Assembly (NCBI GenBank): GCA_035304385.1
Contig: DATGQD010000059.1
Span: forward strand, 10,212-74,211
Direction of reading: 5' to 3'
Length of the DNA stretch: 64,000 bases
DNA from: ZC4RG29 sp035304385
GTDB lineage: Bacteria > Bacteroidota > Bacteroidia > Cytophagales > Cyclobacteriaceae
The notes beneath the pieces are model-generated. The model saw nothing but the letters and a program-made list of their open reading frames with translations, had not been told where the DNA came from and ran no database searches. Within the stretch, counting starts at the first letter, position 1, and each line of letters starts with the position of its first letter. Of this stretch, positions 1 to 8,339 are shown in pieces. A program made the position numbers and the translations under genes.

Positions 1-122
1 AATTACGACTCTGTAGTGCCCTGAATGCTTGAATCATGAGTACCCGGCCGGCAATTACGACAAATTCACTCGCTTACCCCAAGTATCCCAGGCATTCGTG
101 TTTCAATACTTTGCTGACTCCC

Positions 123-380
123 TTATGCGAGTTGGGAAAGCAGTCGGTCGATCGTGGGCTTCAACTCTGTGGGTGCATCTTCCGGGGAGAAGGGAATCCT
201 TTTGTCGCCTATAATAAGGATATGATTGAACGCGTCACGCATTTCACTCGGTGGTTGTTGCGAAGCGTCCGGAAGTGCAAGACGTTGTAGTAACGCGTCA
301 GCCTCCTCTTGTTCCACGTCTATTTCTGCGGACCGGGTCAGCCCCGCGAACCCTCCTGTCTGTATCAATTTGAGTTTCAT
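123..380 (-). CDS. Emfourin-type inhibitor of M4 peptidase
   Basis: Small protein of 85 residues that I read as an emfourin, the proteinaceous inhibitor encoded beside protealysin-like M4 peptidases. It begins MKLKLIQTGGFAGL, and the early beta strand with a GGF/AG turn followed by an acidic 'D..E..AL' stretch is the usual emfourin layout. I chose the ATG at 380 rather than the in-frame ATG at 401 because it starts directly on the conserved strand and overlaps the peptidase stop by four bases, which implies translational coupling. No signal peptide is visible, so it probably acts in the same compartment as the peptidase precursor. The family assignment rests on context plus the N-terminal pattern; there is no enzyme motif to confirm it. 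Confidence 0.8.
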   Translation of the reverse strand: MKLKLIQTGGFAGLTRSAEIDVEQEEADALLQRLALPDASQQPPSEMRDAFNHILIIGDKRIPFSPEDAPTELKPTIDRLLSQLA

Positions 381-1447
381 TCCACACCGGCTTCTTTCCA
401 TCCCTGCGTTACCGCATTCAGTTCCAGGCTTCCTTCGCCAAACAGCTGCCGGGCGTGGTATAGTGTGGCATCCCGGGCCGTTGCGAACGTTGCGTTGCGC
501 GGCATCCGCGCTATGTCCGTCATAGCCGTGTACCAGATTCTTCCGATACTGTTCCAGGCATATCCCCCACGGTTAAGGGCGGCCACGTAAAAAGCAAAGT
601 TGGGTATACCGGAGTTGATGTGAACGCCGCCCCAATCTCCTTCCGGAGTGTTGGGCAGATTCCGGTAGTCCGCCATCGTCGCGGGCTGGGGGTCGCTTCC
701 CAGTACGGGGTGATTCCGGTAGGCGCTTCCCGGCTCTTTCATCGATCGTATCGCATACTCGTCACCGATCAGCACATTGGCGCCGATCAGCCAGTCCGAC
801 GCTTTGACGTCGTGATTGAGGACGCGTTGCTTTACCATGATGCCGAACACATCGGAAAACGATTCGTTGAGTGCGCCGCTTTGGTTCTGGTAGTCGAGGT
901 TCGAAGCATATTGCATCACACCGTGGGTCAGTTCGTGCCCGATAATGTCCACGTCCGACGTGAAGCTCCCGAAAATGGTACCATCTCCATCGCCGTAGAC
1001 CATCTGCCGACCATTCCAGAATGCGTTCTGGTATTTTACGCCGTAGTGAACAGACTGAACGATCGCCATTCCGTTGGCGTCGATGGAATTCCGACCGAAC
1101 ATCTCATAGTACAGGTTCCAGGTGTGAAGGCCACCCTGGTAAACGCGTTCCGCGTCTTTGTCGGAATATCCAGACTTACCGCGCTTCAAAAGCCGTCCGG
1201 GTAACGATGTCTTGTTGGTTGCAGTGTAAACTTCGAGAACCGGTTTCGCTGAACGCGCCCTCCGGCGGAATCCGAGGGATGCACGCACCGAGTCGCCCAC
1301 CGCGGAGAAGAAAATGCGGTCGCTTCGAAAGCGGTACGACCGAAACTTGTTTTCAATTCCGCGGGCGGAGACGGTTTTGCTTCCGCTTTCCACGAGTTTG
1401 TCGACCATATAAGGCGGAATGATGCACTGTATAGATGCGCGACACAT
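377..1447 (-). CDS. Protealysin-like M4 family zinc metallopeptidase
   Basis: Thermolysin-family endopeptidase precursor of 356 residues. Residues 1-14 carry the short protealysin-type propeptide signature (QCIIPPYM). The zinc motif HELTH lies at residues 171-175 with catalytic Glu172, the third zinc ligand is Glu195 in NESFSD, and the transition-state His is His276 in GGVHINSG, so all key residues are present. There is no Sec signal peptide and no long FTP/PepSY propeptide, unlike secreted thermolysins; protealysin relatives share this and are thought to be intracellular or exported by other means. It overlaps the downstream inhibitor gene by four bases, so enzyme and inhibitor should be made together. 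About 100 bases upstream separate it from the DUF4421 gene on the same strand. Confidence 0.93.
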   Translation of the reverse strand: MCRASIQCIIPPYMVDKLVESGSKTVSARGIENKFRSYRFRSDRIFFSAVGDSVRASLGFRRRARSAKPVLEVYTATNKTSLPGRLLKRGKSGYSDKDAERVYQGGLHTWNLYYEMFGRNSIDANGMAIVQSVHYGVKYQNAFWNGRQMVYGDGDGTIFGSFTSDVDIIGHELTHGVMQYASNLDYQNQSGALNESFSDVFGIMVKQRVLNHDVKASDWLIGANVLIGDEYAIRSMKEPGSAYRNHPVLGSDPQPATMADYRNLPNTPEGDWGGVHINSGIPNFAFYVAALNRGGYAWNSIGRIWYTAMTDIARMPRNATFATARDATLYHARQLFGEGSLELNAVTQGWKEAGVE

Positions 1448-1546
1448 GGGATTTCTCTTTAGGTATTACAAAACAGGTATGGACCAAGTTAAGTGCAGCA
1501 CCTGAAAAACTCTACTTTGACGGCGTTAAAGTGCAGAAAAACCGGG

Positions 1547-2539
1547 CTACAATCCCAACTCGTTCAGCAGATCGCGCTTCGCCCGGAACCGACGGGCAAA
1601 GTTTAGCCGTACGTTTCCTGCATCCATAGAAAACCATTCATCAGACAGACCACCTTGTACATTAACCACTGAGTTCGTATAGGTGAGGCTGATCGCCCAC
1701 GTTTCCGAATTGTAGCCTGCAAAGGTGTGGTAGGTGAGGTTGGGAAGAAAGGAAGACGTTCGATCACGTGTTTCGCCTTCACTCAATACCGTGCCGAAGG
1801 CAAGTATGCCGGTAAGAGATGCCATCAGGTAGAAGTGCTTGCCGATCACAAACTGGTAGGCGCACCCGACGCTGGGGCCTGTCTCGAAGAAGCCCACGCG
1901 GTCAGCTCCTGTGGGTGTCATATCGTCCATCATATTGCCCGGAACCAGCGAACTGTCGGCCGAAACACTTCCCAGCACGATCTGCCATCCCAGCAGCATC
2001 GTGCCGGCCGACTTCTTCTGCCATTCGTTCTGAAGAAATCCGGCGCGGTAGGAGAAGCGGTCGGCGTTGAAGATATATTGCCCTGTTACACCCACGCCAT
2101 TGAGCCGCATATCGGGGCGAAGGTAATAGTCGCCGTCCGGACTCCGGTACGCCTCGTCTGTCAGATAGAATCCCTTGTAAGTGTGTCCGATCAGATCGAT
2201 CGTGATCTTTCTGCCGTACAAATGGCCTTGAAGATCAAAGTATTTCGTTTCCCCCTTACCGTTTTCCGGATTGAGAAACCCGAAGCCGTAAGCGAGGTTA
2301 AGGGTAGCCCATTTGTAGGTTGCACCCACGCCCATGTTCAGCGTGGTGTTGGGAAGGTACCGGAATACAAGGTCATTTCCGGTATCGATGTAACGAAAAG
2401 AAACATATTTTTGAGAAAGGTAGAACCGTCCGGTGATCTGGTCTTCGTATGAGACATAATACGATGTATCGTATTGTCCCAGGGCCAGGCCCGGGATACC
2501 GAAAGCCCCACAAAGGAGAAACCAGTACCGCATAATCAA
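1547..2539 (-). CDS. DUF4421 family outer-membrane protein
   Basis: Protein of 330 residues with a signal peptide ending near LALGQYD and a body of alternating aromatic/hydrophobic and polar strands (for example TYKWATLNLAYGFGF), consistent with a small beta barrel. The pattern, including an early 'KYVSFRY' strand and a 'GVGATYKW' strand, fits DUF4421, a Bacteroidota family without known function. Either of two close ATG codons (2539 or 2533) could start it. It lies upstream of the M4 peptidase on the same strand and is divergent from the aldehyde dehydrogenase; I see nothing that links it functionally to either. Confidence 0.75.
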   Translation of the reverse strand: MIMRYWFLLCGAFGIPGLALGQYDTSYYVSYEDQITGRFYLSQKYVSFRYIDTGNDLVFRYLPNTTLNMGVGATYKWATLNLAYGFGFLNPENGKGETKYFDLQGHLYGRKITIDLIGHTYKGFYLTDEAYRSPDGDYYLRPDMRLNGVGVTGQYIFNADRFSYRAGFLQNEWQKKSAGTMLLGWQIVLGSVSADSSLVPGNMMDDMTPTGADRVGFFETGPSVGCAYQFVIGKHFYLMASLTGILAFGTVLSEGETRDRTSSFLPNLTYHTFAGYNSETWAISLTYTNSVVNVQGGLSDEWFSMDAGNVRLNFARRFRAKRDLLNELGL

Positions 2540-2741
2540 AGCTACGCATTTGCTCTACACCGGCCTCGCTTGCCGGTAAATACTGGTGAAAGTGAATAAA
2601 AGTGTGAAGCGTTTTACCCGGGGCCATGTGTAAAAGCATTCTACCGCCTGTGTCGTGTTGCGTAAATGCCGCAATATTGAGTTGGGTCTAATCGCATTGT
2701 GGTTTACCTTTACGATCTTCTTTCAAAAACACGTATTTGCT

Positions 2742-4322
2742 ATGACTGTAACCGGTGAGAATTTTGTGGGTACGCGCAGGTCGGCACTGGGCGGCCAGAC
2801 CTTCCGCGCCTTTAATCCCGTGGCTAATGCCGCACTTGATCCTGAATTTCACAACGCAACGGAGTCGGAAGTGGACGACGCCGTCCAACTTGCGGAGCAG
2901 GCTTTCCAGGTCTACCGCCGGAAGAGCGGCCGTGAACGCGCTGACTTCCTTGTGAAAATTGCTGAAGAAATAGAGGCGTTGGGCGATGTGCTGATCAACC
3001 GCTGCCATGAGGAGACGGGATTGCCCACGGCACGGCTACAGTCGGAAAGAGGCCGCACAACCGGCCAGCTGCGGATGTTTGCCGAGCTTTTAACAGAAGG
3101 GTCATGGGTGGATGCGCGTATCGAAACTGCATTGCCCGACCGTCAGCCTGTTCCAAAGCCGGATCTCCGGTCTATGCTGATTGCGCTGGGCCCGGTCGGT
3201 GTTTTCGGCGCCAGCAATTTTCCCCTCGCCTTTTCGGTAGCGGGAGGCGATACCGCGTCAGCGCTTGCCGCCGGCTGCACGGTGGTCTGCAAAGGACACC
3301 CGGCCCACCCGGGAACATCGGAGCTGGTGGCCGGTGCGATACTCCGTGCCGCGGAGAAAACAGGCATGCCCGAAGGTGTGTTCTCGCTGGTACATGGAGC
3401 TGGCCCCGAGGTGGGATTGGCAATCGTGCGTCATCCGTTGATCCAGGCCATTGGCTTTACCGGTTCGTTCGGTGGCGGTAAGGCGCTCTTCGACGAGGCG
3501 GCCCGGCGGCCGGTACCCATTCCCGTATATGCGGAGATGGGCAGCATTAACCCGGTCTTCATTCTTCCGGCTGCGCAGAACAGCAAGGCGGAAGAGCTCA
3601 GCAATATGGTCAGCACGTCGGTAACACTCGGTGTCGGCCAGTTCTGCACCAACCCGGGTATTCTGGTTACCCAATCCGGCGGTAAGGTCAGTGAGTTCGA
3701 ACAGCTGCTGGCGAAGAAGATCGAAGCCGCTGCCGCGGGGCCGATGTTGTCGCCGGGTATTAAGAAAAACTATGATGCCGGTGTAACAAACCTGAAAGGC
3801 CAACCCGATGTTGAACTGCTGTCGCAAGGCAAAGCCAATGATGTGAATACCGCGGGCGTTCCGCACGTGCTCCGCACCACGGTCAAAAATTTCCTCTCTA
3901 ACGAAGAACTGAGTAAGGAGGTCTTCGGACCTTCAACGCTGGTTGTCGACTCGGAGACCCGCAACGAACTACTGTCTGTCGCAGCGGCAATGGATGGTCA
4001 GCTCACAGCCACACTGATCGGAACCCAGGAAGAACTTCCGGACTATGCGGATCTGATTAGTGTATTGGAACGGAAAGTAGGCCGGCTGATTATCAACGGA
4101 CTGCCTACGGGCGTGGAGGTCTGCCATGCCATGGTGCACGGTGGTCCGTTCCCTGCGACCACCGACTCAAGGTCCACGTCTGTCGGAACAGGAGCCATCC
4201 TGCGTTTTGCCCGGGCTGTGTGCTACCAGGGATTCCCGCAAAGCCTGTTGCCGGACGAACTCAAAGATGGAAATCCGCTTTCGATCTGGCGGTTGGTGAA
4301 CGGCGAACGCACCAGGTCGTGA
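2742..4322 (+). CDS. NADP-dependent aldehyde dehydrogenase, alpha-ketoglutaric semialdehyde dehydrogenase type
   Basis: Aldehyde dehydrogenase of 526 residues. Visible motifs are the cofactor-binding FGASNFPLAFSVAGG, the 'GFTGS' loop followed by GGGKALFD, the EMGSINPVF stretch with the general-base Glu, and the catalytic Cys in GQFCTNPG. These versions and the length fit the 2,5-dioxovalerate (alpha-ketoglutaric semialdehyde) dehydrogenase branch, which ends non-phosphorylating pentose, uronate or aldarate pathways in 2-oxoglutarate. I start at the ATG at 2742 because translation from an upstream codon (2655) would add a hydrophobic, non-conserved extension to a cytoplasmic enzyme. It heads a same-strand group with galM, an SDR and glycerate kinase, which supports a role in sugar-acid catabolism; the exact substrate is inferred. 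Confidence 0.88.
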   Translation: MTVTGENFVGTRRSALGGQTFRAFNPVANAALDPEFHNATESEVDDAVQLAEQAFQVYRRKSGRERADFLVKIAEEIEALGDVLINRCHEETGLPTARLQSERGRTTGQLRMFAELLTEGSWVDARIETALPDRQPVPKPDLRSMLIALGPVGVFGASNFPLAFSVAGGDTASALAAGCTVVCKGHPAHPGTSELVAGAILRAAEKTGMPEGVFSLVHGAGPEVGLAIVRHPLIQAIGFTGSFGGGKALFDEAARRPVPIPVYAEMGSINPVFILPAAQNSKAEELSNMVSTSVTLGVGQFCTNPGILVTQSGGKVSEFEQLLAKKIEAAAAGPMLSPGIKKNYDAGVTNLKGQPDVELLSQGKANDVNTAGVPHVLRTTVKNFLSNEELSKEVFGPSTLVVDSETRNELLSVAAAMDGQLTATLIGTQEELPDYADLISVLERKVGRLIINGLPTGVEVCHAMVHGGPFPATTDSRSTSVGTGAILRFARAVCYQGFPQSLLPDELKDGNPLSIWRLVNGERTRS

Positions 4323-4380
4323 GCCGGCATTGGCAGAACATCCTAAAAATTTTATATTGCGAAACACATAGCCGGTAATA

Positions 4381-5544
4381 ATGATCAAACATTTTGCTTA
4401 CCCCTTCATCGTGCTGCTGTTAATATCATGCGGCAGAAAGACCAATGAAATTCCGGCAGCACCTGAACCTACAACCCTTATGAATGAATCCATCCGGGTG
4501 GACTCGCTGGGTGTTATGCCTTCTGGCGAGGTTGTCAACCAGTACACGCTTGTAAACCGCAATGGCCTGCAACTGCAGGTGATCAACCTGGGTGGCACAA
4601 TTACGTCACTGAAGGTGCCCGACCGCCAGGGAACACTTGAGGAAGTAACGCTCGGTTGCGACTCCCTTCAGGATTATCTAAATGGAACGCCCTTCTTCGG
4701 ATGTCTTGTAGGACGCTACGGAAACCGCATCGCCAAGGGAAGTTTCGAACTCGACGGTACGCGTTATGAGCTTGCCAGGAACAACAACGGGAACCACCTG
4801 CACGGGGGACTAAAGGGCTTCGATAAGGTTTATTGGAACATCGAACCCATTGCGTCCGACAGTGGCCAGGCAATACGATTAACGTATTTGAGTCCGGATA
4901 TGGAGGAGGGTTATCCCGGCAATTTGTCAGTGGAAGTCGTGTACACGCTAAGCGATAACAACAAGCTCAGTATCGACTACCGTGCGACGACAGATAAGCC
5001 TACCGTAGTGAATCTGACCAACCACACGTACTTCAACCTTACCGGCGACGCTAAGCGCGACATCCTGGATCATGAACTCACACTTCATGCTCCTCAATAT
5101 ATACCTGTGGACAAGGGGCTAATTCCTACCGGCGCCATAGAAGATGTCGCAGGTACACCATTCGACTTCCGTGAGGCGAGAAAAATGGGTGAGCGCATCG
5201 ATGATAACCACCCGCAAATCGTCAACGGGCAGGGCTACGATCACTGTTGGGTGATTGCCGGTAACCCTGGCGAACTCCGGCTGGGCGCGACTGTATATGA
5301 ACCGCAGTCTGGACGCGTCATGGAGATGTATACCACGGAACCTGGCGTTCAGTTCTACAGCGGAAATTTCCTCACCGAAGGGACACCAGGAAAAGGTGGA
5401 AAGACGTACGGCCACCGGGATGGCTTTTGCCTGGAAACGGAACATTTCCCCGACTCTCCCAATCAGCCTTCTTTCCCGTCGACAGTGTTGCGTCCGGGAG
5501 AAGTTTATCAAAGCCGTACCGTGTACGCTTTCTCAGTACGATGA
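4381..5544 (+). CDS. galM: Aldose 1-epimerase (mutarotase), lipoprotein
   Basis: Galactose mutarotase family protein of 387 residues that interconverts alpha and beta anomers of aldoses. Motifs seen are GRYGNRIAKG, NHLHGG with the first active-site His, NLTNHTYFNL with the second, and the catalytic Glu in CLETEHFPDSPN. The N-terminus has a lipobox (LLLISCGRK), so this copy should be anchored in the periplasm or on the outer membrane rather than being cytoplasmic, which is common for Bacteroidota GalM paralogues. It follows the aldehyde dehydrogenase by 58 bases and precedes the SDR by 28 bases, so it is probably co-transcribed and prepares incoming sugars for uptake or oxidation. Confidence 0.93.
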   Translation: MIKHFAYPFIVLLLISCGRKTNEIPAAPEPTTLMNESIRVDSLGVMPSGEVVNQYTLVNRNGLQLQVINLGGTITSLKVPDRQGTLEEVTLGCDSLQDYLNGTPFFGCLVGRYGNRIAKGSFELDGTRYELARNNNGNHLHGGLKGFDKVYWNIEPIASDSGQAIRLTYLSPDMEEGYPGNLSVEVVYTLSDNNKLSIDYRATTDKPTVVNLTNHTYFNLTGDAKRDILDHELTLHAPQYIPVDKGLIPTGAIEDVAGTPFDFREARKMGERIDDNHPQIVNGQGYDHCWVIAGNPGELRLGATVYEPQSGRVMEMYTTEPGVQFYSGNFLTEGTPGKGGKTYGHRDGFCLETEHFPDSPNQPSFPSTVLRPGEVYQSRTVYAFSVR

Positions 5545-5572
5545 GATAGGCTGACGCGGTCAAACACTTAGA

Positions 5573-6391
5573 ATGATTACAGACGAATTTGACTTAAAAG
5601 GCAAGGTTGCGCTCATTACGGGAGGTACCGGCGTGCTCGGCTCCGAAATGGCGCGTGGCCTTGCCGAAGCGGGCGCATACGTCGCGATACTCGGTCGTCG
5701 CAAGGAAGCCGGTGACACGCTCGTCGAAGAACTCAAAGTAAAAGGATTCAGGGCAATCAGTATTGCGGCCGATGTTCTCGACGCGCAGCAGCTTACCCGC
5801 GCGAAGGAAGAACTGCTCGACGCCTTTGACACGATCGACATTCTGATCAATGCTGCGGGTGGAAACATGCCCGGCGCCACCATTCCACCGGAAAAGAATT
5901 TTTTCGATCTCGAAATTGATGATTTCAGGAAAGTGGTCGACCTCAACCTGTTGGGGTCGGTGCTTCCCACGCGCATATTTACCGATGTCATGGCCGAAAA
6001 GGGGAAAGGGGTTATTGTGAACATCTCCTCTATGGCTGCGATAACTACGATCACCCGCGTTGTCGGATACTCTGCGGCCAAAGCGGCAATCGACAACTTC
6101 ACACGTTGGATGGCGGTTGAAATGGCGCGCAAATTCGGCGAGGGAATCCGGGTGAACGCTATCGCTCCCGGCTTTTTTATTACAGAACAAAATCGCCGAC
6201 TGCTCACCAATCCGGATGGATCCTACACTGAACGAGGGCAGGCCGTCATCGGTCAAACACCCTTTGGACGCTTCGGCGAACCCCAGGAACTCCTGGGTAC
6301 ACTCGTATGGCTGTGCTCTGATGCATCAAAGTTCGTCACCGGCGTGGTCGTCCCCGTCGATGGGGGGTTCAGCATCTTTTCCGGTGTCTGA
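5573..6391 (+). CDS. SDR family oxidoreductase, likely D-mannonate oxidoreductase (fructuronate reductase)
   Basis: Classical short-chain dehydrogenase of 272 residues. The Rossmann motif TGGTGVLG is near residue 17, NAAGG follows, and the catalytic Ser (NISSM) and YSAAK tetrad residues are present. The NAAGGNMPGAT loop and the insertion around PPEKNFFDL are typical of the SDR-type mannonate oxidoreductase (the UxuB type of Bacillus), which converts D-fructuronate and D-mannonate. The neighbouring alpha-ketoglutaric semialdehyde dehydrogenase, mutarotase and glycerate kinase also fit hexuronate or aldarate breakdown. Substrate assignment is inference; a generic 3-oxoacyl reductase is less likely given this loop. 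Confidence 0.8.
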   Translation: MITDEFDLKGKVALITGGTGVLGSEMARGLAEAGAYVAILGRRKEAGDTLVEELKVKGFRAISIAADVLDAQQLTRAKEELLDAFDTIDILINAAGGNMPGATIPPEKNFFDLEIDDFRKVVDLNLLGSVLPTRIFTDVMAEKGKGVIVNISSMAAITTITRVVGYSAAKAAIDNFTRWMAVEMARKFGEGIRVNAIAPGFFITEQNRRLLTNPDGSYTERGQAVIGQTPFGRFGEPQELLGTLVWLCSDASKFVTGVVVPVDGGFSIFSGV

Positions 6392-6422
6392 CGACACCCA
6401 TCTTCTTTAATACCCTGATGCC

Positions 6423-7559
6423 ATGCGCATCCTCCTCGCCCCGGACAAATTCAGAAGTTCACTATCGGCGTTGGAGGTGTGCGAAGCCCTGGCCTCTGGT
6501 CTGAAAACGAAACTGCCCGATGCCGAATGCACTTCTTTTCCCCTGGCCGACGGCGGCGAGGGTATGTCCGAAATCCTTACCTATCATACGGGCGGTCAAC
6601 GGGTGAGTGTATTTGCCCGTGATCCGCTGGGACGCCGCATCACGGCAGCATACGGGTTGTCATCCGATGGCTCGACGGCCTTTATCGAAATGGCAGAAGC
6701 GTCGGGCCTTCATCGCCTGGCCCAGGAAGAGCGGAACGTCATGGAAACGACCAGCGCGGGAACCGGCGACCTTATCCTCCATGCGATTGAAAGTGGTGTA
6801 CGAAAAGTATTGCTGGGCATCGGAGGGAGCGCTACCAACGATGGCGCTGCGGGCGCCGCGTATGCTTTAGGCTATCGTTTCTATAATTCAAAGGGTGAAC
6901 CTTTCCTTCCGGTAGGAGGTGACCTGACGTCTGTAGCCCGGATCGAAAGCAGCCAGGTACATCCGGCCTTGCGCGAAACCCAATTCATTGCCTTGTGTGA
7001 TGTCGACAATCCCTTTGCAGGGCCAACCGGTGCCGCTTTCGTGTACGGTCCGCAGAAGGGTGCGTCTCCTGAACAGGTGGAAACGCTGGATGCCGGGTTG
7101 AAGCAACTCGCTAAGCGTTTCCTCAACGATCTGGGGTGCGATGTAAGTGAAATGCCGGGGGCCGGCGGCGGCGGAGGATTTGGCGGAGGTGCCGCCGCGT
7201 TCTTCAGAGCCGTTCTCCGTCCGGGCATCGAAGTCATTTTCGAACATACCGATTTCGAAAAGGAAGTACGACGCGCAGATGTTGTCATTACCGGCGAAGG
7301 AAAGCTGGATCAACAAACGTTGTCGGGGAAAGTGGTAGCCGGTGTGTCCCGTCTCGCGCGGCACTACGGCAAGCCGGTCATTGGCGTGTCTGGTGCCAGT
7401 GAGCTCTCTCCCGATGATTTGAGCGCCCTCAACCTGAAGACGGTCTTTACGATTGTAGACGCGGCAGGTACAGATGACCCCTTCCAAAAGGCGTCAGCGA
7501 TCCTGGAACGGATCGCGGCGCAACGCATCGCACCGTTGCTTGCGGACCTGCACAGTTAA
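6423..7559 (+). CDS. Glycerate kinase
   Basis: Type 1 (GarK/GlxK-like) glycerate kinase of 378 residues that phosphorylates D-glycerate with ATP. It shows the family's N-terminal APDKFRSSLSA, the central glycine-rich GIGGSATNDGAAGA and the later GAGGGGGFGGG and TGEGKLDQQT motifs. It lies 31 bases after the SDR gene and ends the plus-strand catabolic group; glycerate is the usual product of galactarate/glucarate breakdown through tartronate semialdehyde, which ties the cluster together. Downstream there are 167 bases before the next gene in which I see no clear terminator. Confidence 0.93.
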   Translation: MRILLAPDKFRSSLSALEVCEALASGLKTKLPDAECTSFPLADGGEGMSEILTYHTGGQRVSVFARDPLGRRITAAYGLSSDGSTAFIEMAEASGLHRLAQEERNVMETTSAGTGDLILHAIESGVRKVLLGIGGSATNDGAAGAAYALGYRFYNSKGEPFLPVGGDLTSVARIESSQVHPALRETQFIALCDVDNPFAGPTGAAFVYGPQKGASPEQVETLDAGLKQLAKRFLNDLGCDVSEMPGAGGGGGFGGGAAAFFRAVLRPGIEVIFEHTDFEKEVRRADVVITGEGKLDQQTLSGKVVAGVSRLARHYGKPVIGVSGASELSPDDLSALNLKTVFTIVDAAGTDDPFQKASAILERIAAQRIAPLLADLHS

Positions 7560-7726
7560 ACCCCGTCTTTGGCATGCTACGGCCCTTTTTCCCTGTCCCG
7601 CCAGAGGTCTCGTCTTATGATTATTGTCATGTTTCCGTACTGATGAAGATCGCACCGGAGGGTGGCATTTCATCATTCTCGTTGTGCCAGCTTTGATGGA
7701 CCTTAGTGCCATCAAATAACTGCACC

Positions 7727-8299
7727 ATGAAAACGCCAATCATTATCCTCCTTACGCTTGTTTGCCCGCTGGTGGCAGGGGCGCAAAAGGTACTTACAAC
7801 TTGTGACGAGGGGTCGATTAAGATTGAAGGAACCTCCACAATGCACGACTGGGACATGACGACCGGGTCGATTACCGGCACCGCCTCATTTGTCCTAGAA
7901 GGAAATGTGATCAAGGATATCCAGGCCCTTTCCGTTACGGTGGCAGCCGAAAGCCTTAAGAGCGGTAAAGCTGCTATGGACAAGAATGCTTACAAGGCGC
8001 TCAAGACCGACCGCCACAAGGACATCACCTTCACATTGACGGATGTTACCCGCATCGAAAAGTCGGGTACAGGTTACGCGGTGGCGGTCAGGGGTCAACT
8101 CACCATTGCAGGTACTACCAGGCCGATACAACTGGTAGCCCTGTGTGTTCCTAAAAGTAACGGAAGAATAGAGTGCAGTGGCGAGCAAACCATTCGGATG
8201 ACAGACTACAACGTAGAGCCACCGTCTTTCATGTTCGGTTCCGTCAAAACCGGAGACGAACTGTTGGTAAAATTTAACGTCGCATTCGCCGGGTCTTAG
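7727..8299 (+). CDS. YceI family periplasmic protein
   Basis: Secreted protein of 190 residues with signal peptide MKTPIIILLTLVCPLVAGAQ, followed by a YceI-type lipocalin-like beta barrel that in characterised members binds isoprenoid chains. Typical features are the STMHDWDM motif, the 'SLKSGKAAMDKNAYKALK' helix and the C-terminal 'MTDYNVEPPSFMFGSVKTGD' segment. The ATG at 7727 puts the signal peptide at the N-terminus; an upstream in-frame codon at 7706 adds seven unlikely residues. It sits directly before a porin-like gene, with a second YceI-like gene beyond that. Binding partner unknown. Confidence 0.88.
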   Translation: MKTPIIILLTLVCPLVAGAQKVLTTCDEGSIKIEGTSTMHDWDMTTGSITGTASFVLEGNVIKDIQALSVTVAAESLKSGKAAMDKNAYKALKTDRHKDITFTLTDVTRIEKSGTGYAVAVRGQLTIAGTTRPIQLVALCVPKSNGRIECSGEQTIRMTDYNVEPPSFMFGSVKTGDELLVKFNVAFAGS

Positions 8300-8339
8300 T
8301 GGCCCGCACCCATAACGAAATTGCTAATTCTCTCTAACC

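Noticed and set aside
1021..1422. Plus-strand open frame within the M4 peptidase region
   Set aside because: Antisense shadow of the peptidase with arginine/serine-rich composition and no recognisable domain.
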